Origin: Betaproteobacteria bacterium
GTDB taxonomy: Bacteria > Pseudomonadota > Gammaproteobacteria > Burkholderiales > Burkholderiaceae_C
Reading direction: 5' to 3'
NCBI GenBank assembly: GCA_947453725.1
Contig: CANGHH010000012.1
Coordinates: 1 to 64,000, forward strand
Length of the DNA: 64,000 nt
Part shown: one piece after another, positions 1 through 8,112 of the stretch
How positions within the stretch are numbered: the stretch's first letter is position 1
How the letters are laid out: each line of letters begins with the position of its first letter
The notes under the pieces: model-generated
What the model saw: the letters and a program-made list of their open reading frames with translations, nothing else
Told to the model about the DNA's origin: nothing
Database searches by the model: none
Made by a program: the position numbers and the translations under genes

Positions 1-17
1 GCGCAGGCCGGTGAGAG

Positions 18-47
18 GGGTTGAACCATGAGTACATGGGCTCAACC
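18..47. terminator. Imperfect inverted repeat downstream of the UDG-like gene
   Basis: Two arms of about 13 bases (18-30 and 35-47, core CCATG/CATGG) face each other across a 4-base loop with one bulge. It lies about 60 bases past the stop codon of the UDG-like gene, where a transcript end would be expected. No T-tract follows on either strand, so a factor-independent terminator is not proven; it could equally be a protein-binding palindrome. Confidence 0.3.
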
Positions 48-109
48 GGGGCGCCTCCGGCGGCCTGGCAAGGGCCTGAAGACAGTAGAGAAATCAGCCA
101 ACAGCCAAT

Positions 110-910
110 TCAGCAAACCGCCTCACACACAGAATTTCGGACACCCCCGCGGGTCCAGTCAACCTCGAATCCGTGAGCACCTAGAAACTGCTTGGCCTGA
201 CTGAAATGTCCGCATCCAAGGTGACCACCCGTTGAGACTTTGTAGGAGAGGGCGGGCGCTCGGCTTTCGAGCACTAGATGACTGTTCCCGGCTCTCTGAA
301 TCATGGGCGCTTTGGTCTGTGGCGCCTTCCCCCAAAGCATGAAGACCTTCGGCACGGGATCCGCAGCCAGGGCCTGCAAGACGTAGTCTGTAAGGCCCTC
401 CCAGCCCTGACCAATGTGCGCCCGGGGCGTCTTGTGTTCGACAGTGAGCACCATGTTCAAAAGTAGGACGCCTCGTCTCGCCCAGTGTTCGAGGCTCGTA
501 AGTCCCCAATCTCTGAATCCAAGGTCGCGATCTAGTTCATCGATGATGCCTCGCGTTGTGCTGCAGTACTGGTGTTCAATGTGCGAAGAGAACGCGAGCC
601 CATCGGCGACGTTTCCTATTGAGGACGGCTCTTCGCCGAGGATCACGATGCGTACCTCCGGCATCGGCGTTAGGTTGAAGGCCCGCAAGGGCTCCTTGGG
701 CATAACCTCCAGTCGATTCAGAAAACGGCGACGAAATAGCTCTTCGACTAGCTCCGCCCCTGGTCCATCTGAATACCATTCATCGACTAGAGGTCGCCAA
801 GTGCCGTGAATGCGGTCGAACTGTGTGCTCAGAAGTTCGGTGGGAAGGAGATTGGTAGGTGCAGGCGGCGCGAGGAACGACGTGAGCCAAGATGTGTGCG
901 ACATCTTCAA
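110..910 (-). CDS. Degenerate family-1 uracil-DNA glycosylase homologue
   Basis: 266 aa, start TTG at 910 overlapping the stop of the upstream HTH gene; an ATG two codons in is an alternative. The whole Ung fold can be followed: water-activating loop at residues 92-97, then GVLLLNMVLTV (147-157), a WGKAPQ segment (193-198), and the Leu loop region near 217-222. The family signatures are altered. GQDPYH reads GEEPSS, so the catalytic Asp is Glu and the Tyr that excludes thymine is Ser; HPSPLS reads RAPALS, so the catalytic His is Arg. Family knowledge says these residues drive uracil excision, so classical Ung activity is doubtful; DNA binding or a changed specificity is possible. Base composition is lower in GC than the rest of the window. 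Fold assignment is firm, function unknown. Confidence 0.75.
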   Translation of the reverse strand: MKMSHTSWLTSFLAPPAPTNLLPTELLSTQFDRIHGTWRPLVDEWYSDGPGAELVEELFRRRFLNRLEVMPKEPLRAFNLTPMPEVRIVILGEEPSSIGNVADGLAFSSHIEHQYCSTTRGIIDELDRDLGFRDWGLTSLEHWARRGVLLLNMVLTVEHKTPRAHIGQGWEGLTDYVLQALAADPVPKVFMLWGKAPQTKAPMIQRAGNSHLVLESRAPALSYKVSTGGHLGCGHFSQAKQFLGAHGFEVDWTRGGVRNSVCEAVC

Positions 911-1164
911 CTTTCGGACTGCGTGTTGACCGCCGAACTGCGGGGTTTGAGCTGACTAGAAGGGTGCTGATCTGTCTTGAGCAGCGCCAACTCCCAAGTC
1001 GCCAGCCCACACTGGCGCGTACCTGCCTCAAAACGCCACCATGACTGCCGATCGGCGAGATGCACAACTTCGGCCATCTGCGCTAGCGTTAGACCAGAGA
1101 TCATGCGAAGGTAGGCGCAATCGGCTGCACGCGGTGGCGAGACGGTTTCGAAACTGGTACTCAT
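907..1164 (-). CDS. Small XRE-like helix-turn-helix protein coupled to the UDG-like gene
   Basis: 85 aa. Residues ~18-60 look like an XRE-type helix-turn-helix: ISGLTLAQMAEVVHL as first helices followed by a recognition-helix-like RQSWWRFEAGTRQ. Its TGA stop overlaps the TTG start of the degenerate glycosylase, so the two are almost certainly co-translated and probably form one functional unit. It could be an autoregulator of the pair or a DNA-targeting partner. The ATG at 1164 is the only in-frame start that keeps the HTH complete. No close family is recognised, so only the fold class is claimed. Confidence 0.6.
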   Translation of the reverse strand: MSTSFETVSPPRAADCAYLRMISGLTLAQMAEVVHLADRQSWWRFEAGTRQCGLATWELALLKTDQHPSSQLKPRSSAVNTQSES

Positions 1165-1388
1165 AGGGGGGCCTGCAACAGAGTTTGTAGTCCATTGGAC
1201 AACAACTCGACTCTACGCCGCAACCTCTCGCCTTGCAACGTTCAGTTGGCACCGAGAGGCATGCACAAAAAGGAGGCACTGGGCAGCGTGCGAGAAATTG
1301 GTGAATTTCCGATACGGACGCTGCCAACGTCCGGAGAGCTGACTTGGTGCCGCGCTCAAGCAGCAGTTGCTGCGAGCTGATCAAAATT

Positions 1389-1463
1389 TGGTCCCGCCAT
1401 CGGGAATCGAACCCAAATCTGACGCTTAGGAGGCATCTGTTCTATCCGTTGAACTATGGCGAG
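1389..1463 (-). tRNA. tRNA-Arg(CCT)
   Basis: A full cloverleaf reads on the minus strand. The acceptor CTCGCCA pairs with TGGCGGG (one T-G pair); the D arm stem is GTTC/GAAC; the anticodon stem GATGC/GCGTC holds loop CTCCTAA, anticodon CCT (codon AGG); the T arm is TTGGG/CCCGA around TTCGATT. Discriminator A and an encoded CCA follow. The first pair is C-G rather than the common G-C. A 21-bp near copy of its 5' end lies at 1774-1794. Confidence 0.9.
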
Positions 1464-1773
1464 CTTGGCGGAGCCCGTCAGTGTAACAAGCGATCCCTGG
1501 AGGCTCACGCGCTGCCTGTCGGCGAGCGCATGACAACGCCACTAGCCGGGAGAGGTCGCGCAACGCCGCGGCAGGAAAGCGACCCTCTGATTGACCTCCG
1601 ATGCTCTTGTTGCCAGTGCAGTGACTTGACCCCTGAAGACGCGGTGTACACAGTACGCGCACCTGTGATTTCTTACAGCCGCGAATTGATGCGACAAGTC
1701 TGACAAAATCCGTACAGCGCCTACATAGTAGGAAAAATCTCAATAAAATCAAGACTTTGCGTTGCCGCAGCAG
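1464..1773. other. 310-bp spacer between the tRNA and its partial copy
   Basis: No convincing coding frame is present. The part near 1690-1760 is AT-rich for this genome and holds a short palindrome (CCTAC..GTAGG near 1720-1732) followed by A/T runs. It looks like the remnant of an integration or recombination event at the tRNA rather than a gene. Confidence 0.4.
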
Positions 1774-1794
1774 TATCCATTGAACTACGGCGAG
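1774..1794 (-). pseudogene. Truncated tRNA-Arg 5' end (second copy of acceptor and D-arm)
   Basis: 21 bases match the 5' end of the tRNA-Arg at 1443-1463 with only two mismatches (positions 1779 and 1788), in the same orientation. The copy covers the 5' acceptor strand and D arm, then diverges abruptly; no anticodon or T arm follows. It is a tRNA fragment that could mark an attachment site or a broken duplicate. Confidence 0.65.
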
Positions 1795-1833
1795 GCGGTG
1801 CGAATTCTGGCATGCAGGCCCGGCGGGGCCGCT

Positions 1834-4800
1834 TCAGCGTGCCGGGACGGTCTGCCTGCGGGTGGCCGCGTCGGCCGGCGTTTCCTGGAAGCGCCAGGTC
1901 CAGATCACGTCCAGCGAGTTGTCCAGCCCGCTCTGCACGCGCAGCGTGAAGCGCTGGGCAATGCGGTAGATCAGCTGCCAGTTGCCGGTGGTGGCGTTGA
2001 CGCCACGCTCGTAGCCGACATACAGGCGCCGGTTGATCTGCCGGCCCAGGCTGATGATGGTTTCGCGCACGTCGGTGTCCCCCTGACGCAGCGACAGGTC
2101 GGTGATACCCAGGTTCTTCAGCAGCGCGTCGGTGGGCGCTTCGCCCTCGCCCGACAGCAGGGCCACGGCGGCGCGCTGCAGCATCGCCGCGTCGTTGCGG
2201 CCCAGGCTGTCCGGCGCGCGGCCCAGCACCAGCCAGGCCAGCTTGTCGGGGTCGCTCAGCTCGGGTTCGCTGAACAGCTTGATGCGCAGCGTCAGCAGAT
2301 TGCCGGTGATCGACACGCCGACCCGGGTGTCGATGTTGGGCCGGAGCGCCAGCACGTCCAGCCGCGGGTTGTCGGCGTTGCCGCTGAAGCTGATGTTGCC
2401 GCGTTCGATATCCAGCTTCTGGCCGTAGGCCGCGTAGGTGCCGCCCTCGGTGCTGATGGTGCCGTTGAGCGCCAGCTTGCCGCCGGGCGTGCTCAGGTGC
2501 AGCTTGCCGCGCAGCGTCGTGTCCAGCCCGCGGCCGCGAACCCGCAGCTTGTCGCCCAGGTCGATGTCCAGGTTCAGTGCCACGCTGCGCCGCGGGCTGG
2601 CCGGACCTTGGTCCGCCGGCGCTTCCTCGGCGCCCGGGCGGCGCACGCTGACGTCTTCGTCGAGCGTCGGTGCGCCGCCGCGGCTGGCGTCGAACAGGCC
2701 TTCATCCACGCTCAGCCGGCCGTCCAGCTTGAGGCTGTCGGCCATCACCAGGTCGGCCTTGCCGCTGACGCTGAGCTGGCGGTCGACGCGACCCAGCACG
2801 CGGAAGCGGTCGGCCTGGATCTGCAGGCGGGCCTGCGCCGCTTCGGCGAAGGTGGCGCTGCCGGTGACCTTCAGCGTGCCTTCGCCGCCCTTGACGGTGA
2901 AGGACTCGACCTGGGCCTTGTCGCCGTCCAGCTGGATGACCATCTGCCCGTCGCTGACGTTCACGCCTTCCAGCAGGTTGCGCACGCCCAGGCCGCGTCC
3001 GGCCAGCTGGCCGGTGTACTCGGGCTTGCTGAATGTGCCGCCCAGGGCAGCAGCGCCGTTCAGCGCGCCGCTCAAGTGCCAGCCCGGCGGCACCCAGGCA
3101 CCCCAGATGCCGATGTCGGCCACCTGCACCTGCAATTGGCCGGACAGCGCGGCGTTGGGCAGCGGCCAGCGCGCGTCGGCCGTGGTCTGCAGCCGCGCTT
3201 GGCCGCTGATCTCGCCCAGGCTGCGGCCGCGGAAGGTCGGTGTGAAGACCCACAGCCCTTCGTGGGCGGCCACCGCCAGACGGAATTCGCTGAGGCCCAG
3301 CAGCTGCACGCCTTCGCCGCTGGCCACGTGCAGGTCGCCGTCGCGGCGCTCGAAGACGATGTCGGCGTCGACCTTGTCGCCGGCGCGGATGTCGACGCGC
3401 GCGGCCAGTCGCAGGTCGCCCTGCCAGCCCATCGCGGGCCAGGCGCGGGCCATCAGCGGCGCCGCGGCGAAGGGTTCGATGTCGGCACGCAACTGCAGCT
3501 GCGGCTGCTGACCCTGCAGGTCGACGTCGACGGCGTCCCAGCGCAGCGCGACGGCGTCGGCCAGGCGCAGCCGTCCGGGGTCGGCATGGGCGGTCAGCAA
3601 GGCGCCTGCGGCGTTGAAGTGCAGTTCGGCGTTCAGGCCACTGGCATCGGCCCAGCCCGCCGCTGGCTGGGTGCTGTCGCTGCGGCCGTCCCAGGCGCCG
3701 ACCCGCAGCTGCGCGCCCTGGGCTTGCCAGCGCCCGCCGCCACCGGCGTCGGGCCGCCACGCGCCCTGGGCGCGCAGCTGCAGCCGGGTGCCCGCCGCCG
3801 CCGCGATGCCCAGCACTTGCTCGACGGCGCGCGGCGGCATCAGCGGCAAGGCGCCCGACAGCGCCAGGCTGTGGTGGGCCAGGGTGCCTTGCAGCTCGGC
3901 GTGCAGCTGCTCGGCGCGCCGCGCACCCAGCTGCAGACCGGCGCCGTCGAGCAGCAGGCTCAGCGGCTGCTCGCCCCGGCCTGGGCTGCGGGTGTCGAGG
4001 CGCCAGTTGGCGTTGGCGCGGGCCAGGCTCAGCGGACCGACCAGGACCTGTGACAACTGCGCGCTGCCCTCGGTGCGCAGCGCCGGCCAGCGGCCGTCGC
4101 CGGTGGCCACGGCCTGCGCGCTGCCCGCCCGCGGCACCCAGTCGGCCAGCGCCGGGTGCAGTCGGGCCAGCGGCGCCCAGTTGCCCAGCTGATCGGCCTT
4201 CAGTTCGACGCGCCAGTGGTCGCTGTCGCCGTCGCCGCCCGGGTCGCCGCGGCCGTCCAGCACGAGCTGGTTGCCGCCCAGTCGCAGGTCGAGATGCAGC
4301 CGGCCGGGCGCGGCCACGTCCGCCAGGGCATAGGCCAGCGTGGCGTCGGCCGCCAGCGGCACGCCGGCCAGTTGGGAGTCGTGCAGCGTGAGCTTGCCAT
4401 TGCCGGCCACGCGTCGGGCCAGCAGCGCCGGCGCCAGGCGGGCTGCGTCGGACGGCAGCCGGACGGCCAGCTGCCACTCGCCCGACAAGCGGTGCGGCCC
4501 CTTGCGCCAGGCGGTGCCGGCATCGCCCTGCCACCACGGCAGCGGGTCGAAGCCCAGCAGCGCGCCGCTGGTTTCGATCTGCCAGCCGGCAGGACCGCTG
4601 CCCGGGCGGCTGATCGCCGCGCGCAGGTCGGCCGTGGCCTCGCCGGCGCGCGCATGCAGGCGGCTGAATTCGAGGCGTGCCGCGTCCATGCGCCCCTCGA
4701 GCTGCAATTCGACGGGCTGCGGCGTGGCGTCGAGCTGGCCCTTCAGGTCCAGCTTCCAGCGCAAGCCCGGCGCTGGCGCGGCGGCGCCGGGTCCAGGTCC

Positions 4801-6171
4801 GTACAGGCTGCCGGGTGACGGCAGGCCGACGGCCTTGATCGCCAGCGGGCCGCTGAGCGTCATCGCCGCAGCGCGGCCGTCCAGGCGCTGCGGCGTGACG
4901 CTGGCCAGCACGCTGTCCAGCGTCAGTTCATGGCCCTGCCACAGCGCGCTGCCGCTCCAGCGGCCGGCTGCCTGGCCGCCCTCGGCCAGCGCCAGATCGA
5001 AGCGACTGACTTCCAGCCGTTCGGGTTGTGCCAGCTGGCCGCGGGCCTCGATCAGCAGGCGCTGCAGCGGCAGTCTGCGCTCGTTCCAGCGGCCGGCTTG
5101 CGCGTTGTCCAGCGTCAGCATGGCCGACAGCGGCCGGCCGCGGCCGCCGGCGTTGAATTCGGCATGGCCGCTGAGCCGGGTGACGGGCGCGTCGACCTGC
5201 AGCGCCGACAGGTCGAGCGCCTCGGTGCGCAGGCTCAGCGCGGCCAGGGGCCAGGCCTGCAACGCCTGCACGGTGGCGCGCAGGTCGACCGCCGGCGCCA
5301 CCTTCACCGCCGCCGTCACGGCGCGGCCGTCGCGGCGCGTTGTCGATCCCGCCGTGACCGTGACCGTCTGCGGCACGCCGCGCAGCGTGCCGCTGAGTTC
5401 GGTCCGGCTGAGGTTGCCGCTGGCGCTCAGCACGGCCGCCCAGCGCGGTGCGTCGCCGTCGCGCAGCGGCCGCAGCGTGGCCTTGGCGCTCAGCGCCTGC
5501 GGCGCCCGGGCTTCGAGATGGGCCGCGCCAGCCACGCCCAGGCCGCCGGCCTCGAAGGCCAGCCGCCGGGCGGTGTAGCCCTGGCCCGGGCGCGGGTCGA
5601 GCGTGAAGCCGTCGGCTTCCAGCGCCTGCCAGGGCGCCAGCTGGTCGATCTGCATCTCGGCCAGCCGGGCCTGCGCCACCTCGATGTGCAGTGGCGGCGC
5701 GATGTCGGCCGGCAGTTCGGTCGGCTTCTTGCCGGCCGGGCCGGTGTTCAGGGTCAGCTTGCGCGCACGGAGCTGCTGCACCTGCAGGCCGAGGTAGGCC
5801 GCTTCATCGGGCCGCCACAGCCAGTTCAGGCCGTCGGCCTGCAGGTCTTCGATCAGCAGCCACTTCTGGCCGCTGTCCCATTCCACGCGCAGGCTGTCGG
5901 CCTTCCACCGATCACCCAGCAGCGTGCCGCTGAAGCCCTGCACCCGCACCATCGGTGCATGGCGCAACAGCCACAGGCTGCCGTCGGCCGTGACCAGCAT
6001 CCAGCGCAGCGCCGCCGCCGCACCTGCCAGCAGCAGCAGCCCGAGCAGCAACACGCCGAGCAGCGGCCCGAGCAGGCCCAGGCCAGTCCGCACCGGCGTC
6101 GCGCGGGCCTGGCTGGCTGCAGGGCCTGTGACGGGCCCTGCGGCGGCGCTGGGGTTGAGCGGCTCGTCCAT
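1834..6171 (-). CDS. tamB: Translocation and assembly module inner-membrane protein TamB
   Basis: 1445 aa, a normal TamB size. An N-terminal segment around residues 29-56 is a single membrane anchor (GLLGPLLGVLLLGLLLL), followed by a very long stretch of amphipathic beta repeats and a C-terminal DUF490/TamB domain ending in a beta-rich tail with an IYRIAQRFTLRVQSG segment. TamB bridges the inner membrane and the Omp85 protein TamA and works in outer-membrane protein insertion and, in many species, phospholipid transport. It starts six bases after the stop of tamA, so the pair is one transcription unit. A small GC hairpin (GGCCC/GGGCC) sits just after its stop near 1817-1830. Confidence 0.95.
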   Translation of the reverse strand: MDEPLNPSAAAGPVTGPAASQARATPVRTGLGLLGPLLGVLLLGLLLLAGAAAALRWMLVTADGSLWLLRHAPMVRVQGFSGTLLGDRWKADSLRVEWDSGQKWLLIEDLQADGLNWLWRPDEAAYLGLQVQQLRARKLTLNTGPAGKKPTELPADIAPPLHIEVAQARLAEMQIDQLAPWQALEADGFTLDPRPGQGYTARRLAFEAGGLGVAGAAHLEARAPQALSAKATLRPLRDGDAPRWAAVLSASGNLSRTELSGTLRGVPQTVTVTAGSTTRRDGRAVTAAVKVAPAVDLRATVQALQAWPLAALSLRTEALDLSALQVDAPVTRLSGHAEFNAGGRGRPLSAMLTLDNAQAGRWNERRLPLQRLLIEARGQLAQPERLEVSRFDLALAEGGQAAGRWSGSALWQGHELTLDSVLASVTPQRLDGRAAAMTLSGPLAIKAVGLPSPGSLYGPGPGAAAPAPGLRWKLDLKGQLDATPQPVELQLEGRMDAARLEFSRLHARAGEATADLRAAISRPGSGPAGWQIETSGALLGFDPLPWWQGDAGTAWRKGPHRLSGEWQLAVRLPSDAARLAPALLARRVAGNGKLTLHDSQLAGVPLAADATLAYALADVAAPGRLHLDLRLGGNQLVLDGRGDPGGDGDSDHWRVELKADQLGNWAPLARLHPALADWVPRAGSAQAVATGDGRWPALRTEGSAQLSQVLVGPLSLARANANWRLDTRSPGRGEQPLSLLLDGAGLQLGARRAEQLHAELQGTLAHHSLALSGALPLMPPRAVEQVLGIAAAAGTRLQLRAQGAWRPDAGGGGRWQAQGAQLRVGAWDGRSDSTQPAAGWADASGLNAELHFNAAGALLTAHADPGRLRLADAVALRWDAVDVDLQGQQPQLQLRADIEPFAAAPLMARAWPAMGWQGDLRLAARVDIRAGDKVDADIVFERRDGDLHVASGEGVQLLGLSEFRLAVAAHEGLWVFTPTFRGRSLGEISGQARLQTTADARWPLPNAALSGQLQVQVADIGIWGAWVPPGWHLSGALNGAAALGGTFSKPEYTGQLAGRGLGVRNLLEGVNVSDGQMVIQLDGDKAQVESFTVKGGEGTLKVTGSATFAEAAQARLQIQADRFRVLGRVDRQLSVSGKADLVMADSLKLDGRLSVDEGLFDASRGGAPTLDEDVSVRRPGAEEAPADQGPASPRRSVALNLDIDLGDKLRVRGRGLDTTLRGKLHLSTPGGKLALNGTISTEGGTYAAYGQKLDIERGNISFSGNADNPRLDVLALRPNIDTRVGVSITGNLLTLRIKLFSEPELSDPDKLAWLVLGRAPDSLGRNDAAMLQRAAVALLSGEGEAPTDALLKNLGITDLSLRQGDTDVRETIISLGRQINRRLYVGYERGVNATTGNWQLIYRIAQRFTLRVQSGLDNSLDVIWTWRFQETPADAATRRQTVPAR

Positions 6172-6177
6172 GGCCGC

Positions 6178-8112
6178 CTAGAAGGCGATGCCCACGCTGA
6201 AGTGGATGCGCGACTTCTTGACCTCGCGGCCGTAGGCCCAGTCCAGCCGCAGCGGCCCGACCGGGCTGCGCCAGCGCAGTCCCACGCCGGCACCGACGGC
6301 TGGGTGCAACTGCCCGAAGGTGTCGGCGGCGTTGCCGGCGTCGACGAACAGCGCGCCCCACAGCGTCGGGATGGACGGCACGAGGGTGTGCGCCAGCTCG
6401 CCGCTGAGCGTGATCAGCGCGTTGCCGCTGCCCACCGCGCCGTCGACCAGCGGGCCCAGGCTGCGGTAGGCGTAGCCGCGCACCGAGTCGTCACCGCCAG
6501 CGCGGAATTGTTCGGGTTCGGGCACCACCCCGTTGGGGCGCAGGAAGACCTGGCCGAATTCCAGCCGGCCCTGGCTGTACCAGCCACTGCGGCCGAGGGG
6601 TTCGTAGCCGGTCAGGCGCAGGTAGACCCGCGAGAACGGCCCGGCGTCGGCATGGCTGCCATGCGACTGGCCCAGGGCAACCTGGCCGTTGAAGCTCCAG
6701 CCCTGGGTCGGCAGCACGACGCTGTCGAGTTCGCGCCAGACGCCGGTGTAGTTGATCGATGTGGCGATGGCGTTGGTGCGCACCGTCTCGTCGAGCGCCT
6801 TGCGCAAGGAGCGTTCGGCCTGAAGGAAGAGCGAGCGTTCGATACGCTGGCCGTCCTGCGCGCGGCCGACGCGCAGGCGCTGCGACAGCACCACGTCGGT
6901 GTCCGAGGTCAGCTGCTCGACCGCCGCACCGACGAAATTGCGGTACAGATCGACCCCGGCGTGGCTGCTGATGTCGCCGTCCCAGGCCTTGCGCAGCTGG
7001 CCGAATTCCAGCTTGTTGCGGGCCAGCGCCGCGTAGCCGAAGACCCGCCGGTAGACCTGCTCGATCGAGGTCCGCGGTCCGGTGTTGGCGCTGACGCCGA
7101 GGCCCACGGTGTAGGTCTGCAGCGGCGCTTCGCGCACCCGCACGTTGATCCGCGCGTGCGCGGCCTGCGTCGGGTCGGGGTCCAGCGCCACGCTGATGTT
7201 CTCGAACAGCCCCGACTTCTGCAGCCGCTCCTGGAAGTCGAGCACCACCGCTTCGGTGACCGGCGCGCCGCTGCGCAGCACGACCAGGTTGCGCACGGTC
7301 TGGGCATCCTGGGCGACCAGGCCTTCGACCACCAGTTCGCCGAAGCGGAACAGCGGGCCGCTGTCGGCGACCAGGAAGAGGCGCACCCGGTGGGTCTCGG
7401 CGTCGACATCGGCCTGGGTGCCGCTCCAGCTGGCGGTGGCGTAGCCCGCCGCCCGCAGGCGGGCCAGCGCGGCCGATTTCGCGGCGCTCCAGCCCGGGTT
7501 GCGAAAGGCCATGCCGACCGCCAGCGGCCAGCCGCTGTTGAGCTGGTCGAGCACCGTGCGGGCCTGCGGGTCGCCGGCTGTCGCCCCCCGCTCGAGCTCG
7601 CCTTCGGCCTCGATCGTGACGCGCTCGACCACGGCCTGCGGGCCGGGTTCGACCGTCAGCCTGACCAGGTCGGTCAGGCCGTCGGCGGCGGGCGTGCGTT
7701 CGACGCGCACCTGGGCGCTGAAGTGGCCCTCGGTCTGCAGCAGCTCGCGCACCTGACCGGGCGCCGCGTCGATCAGCCGCGACCATTCGGTGGCGGCAAA
7801 GTCCTCGCGCGCCAGGTGGCCGACCCGTACCAGGTCGAGGTGGCGTTCGAGCAAGGCCTTCAGGTCGCCGGGTGCTTCGATCTCGACGCGCACGCCCTGG
7901 CGGTCGGCCGCCGGCGCTGCGGCGGAGGCCGCTGCTTCGGCTGCCGCCACCGGACCCTGAGCAGCCGGGGCCGGGGTGGCGGTCGTTGCCGGCATCGGCG
8001 GGTTGACGAAGGCGGCCTGCAGCGCGGCGCAGCCCTGCAGGCCGAGCAGCAACCCGCAGGTGGCTGCCGACGCGGCGGCCCAGCCGGCGGCCCGGCGCCA
8101 GCGACCGGTCAT
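6178..8112 (-). CDS. tamA: Outer-membrane Omp85 protein TamA, with a lipobox-like N-terminus
   Basis: 644 aa from the ATG at 8112, which overlaps the stop of the VWA gene by ATGA; a longer in-frame extension exists, but this start gives a clean signal peptide. Residues 1-28 read as a signal sequence ending GLQGC, so Cys28 could be lipidated, unusual for an Omp85 barrel. After an Ala/Pro-rich linker come POTRA-type repeats (~60-330) and a surface-antigen beta-barrel (~340-644) ending in Phe (SVGIAF), as expected for BAM-inserted barrels. TamA partners the downstream TamB in assembling surface proteins. Family assignment is firm; lipidation is inference. Confidence 0.92.
   Translation of the reverse strand: MTGRWRRAAGWAAASAATCGLLLGLQGCAALQAAFVNPPMPATTATPAPAAQGPVAAAEAAASAAAPAADRQGVRVEIEAPGDLKALLERHLDLVRVGHLAREDFAATEWSRLIDAAPGQVRELLQTEGHFSAQVRVERTPAADGLTDLVRLTVEPGPQAVVERVTIEAEGELERGATAGDPQARTVLDQLNSGWPLAVGMAFRNPGWSAAKSAALARLRAAGYATASWSGTQADVDAETHRVRLFLVADSGPLFRFGELVVEGLVAQDAQTVRNLVVLRSGAPVTEAVVLDFQERLQKSGLFENISVALDPDPTQAAHARINVRVREAPLQTYTVGLGVSANTGPRTSIEQVYRRVFGYAALARNKLEFGQLRKAWDGDISSHAGVDLYRNFVGAAVEQLTSDTDVVLSQRLRVGRAQDGQRIERSLFLQAERSLRKALDETVRTNAIATSINYTGVWRELDSVVLPTQGWSFNGQVALGQSHGSHADAGPFSRVYLRLTGYEPLGRSGWYSQGRLEFGQVFLRPNGVVPEPEQFRAGGDDSVRGYAYRSLGPLVDGAVGSGNALITLSGELAHTLVPSIPTLWGALFVDAGNAADTFGQLHPAVGAGVGLRWRSPVGPLRLDWAYGREVKKSRIHFSVGIAF

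Noticed and set aside
1762..4053. Long plus-strand frame of 763 codons opposite tamB
   Set aside because: Gln/Ala/Gly-rich composition and full overlap with the well-supported tamB; a GC-rich shadow frame. The same holds for the very long plus frames opposite tamA, the histidine kinase and the octad genes.
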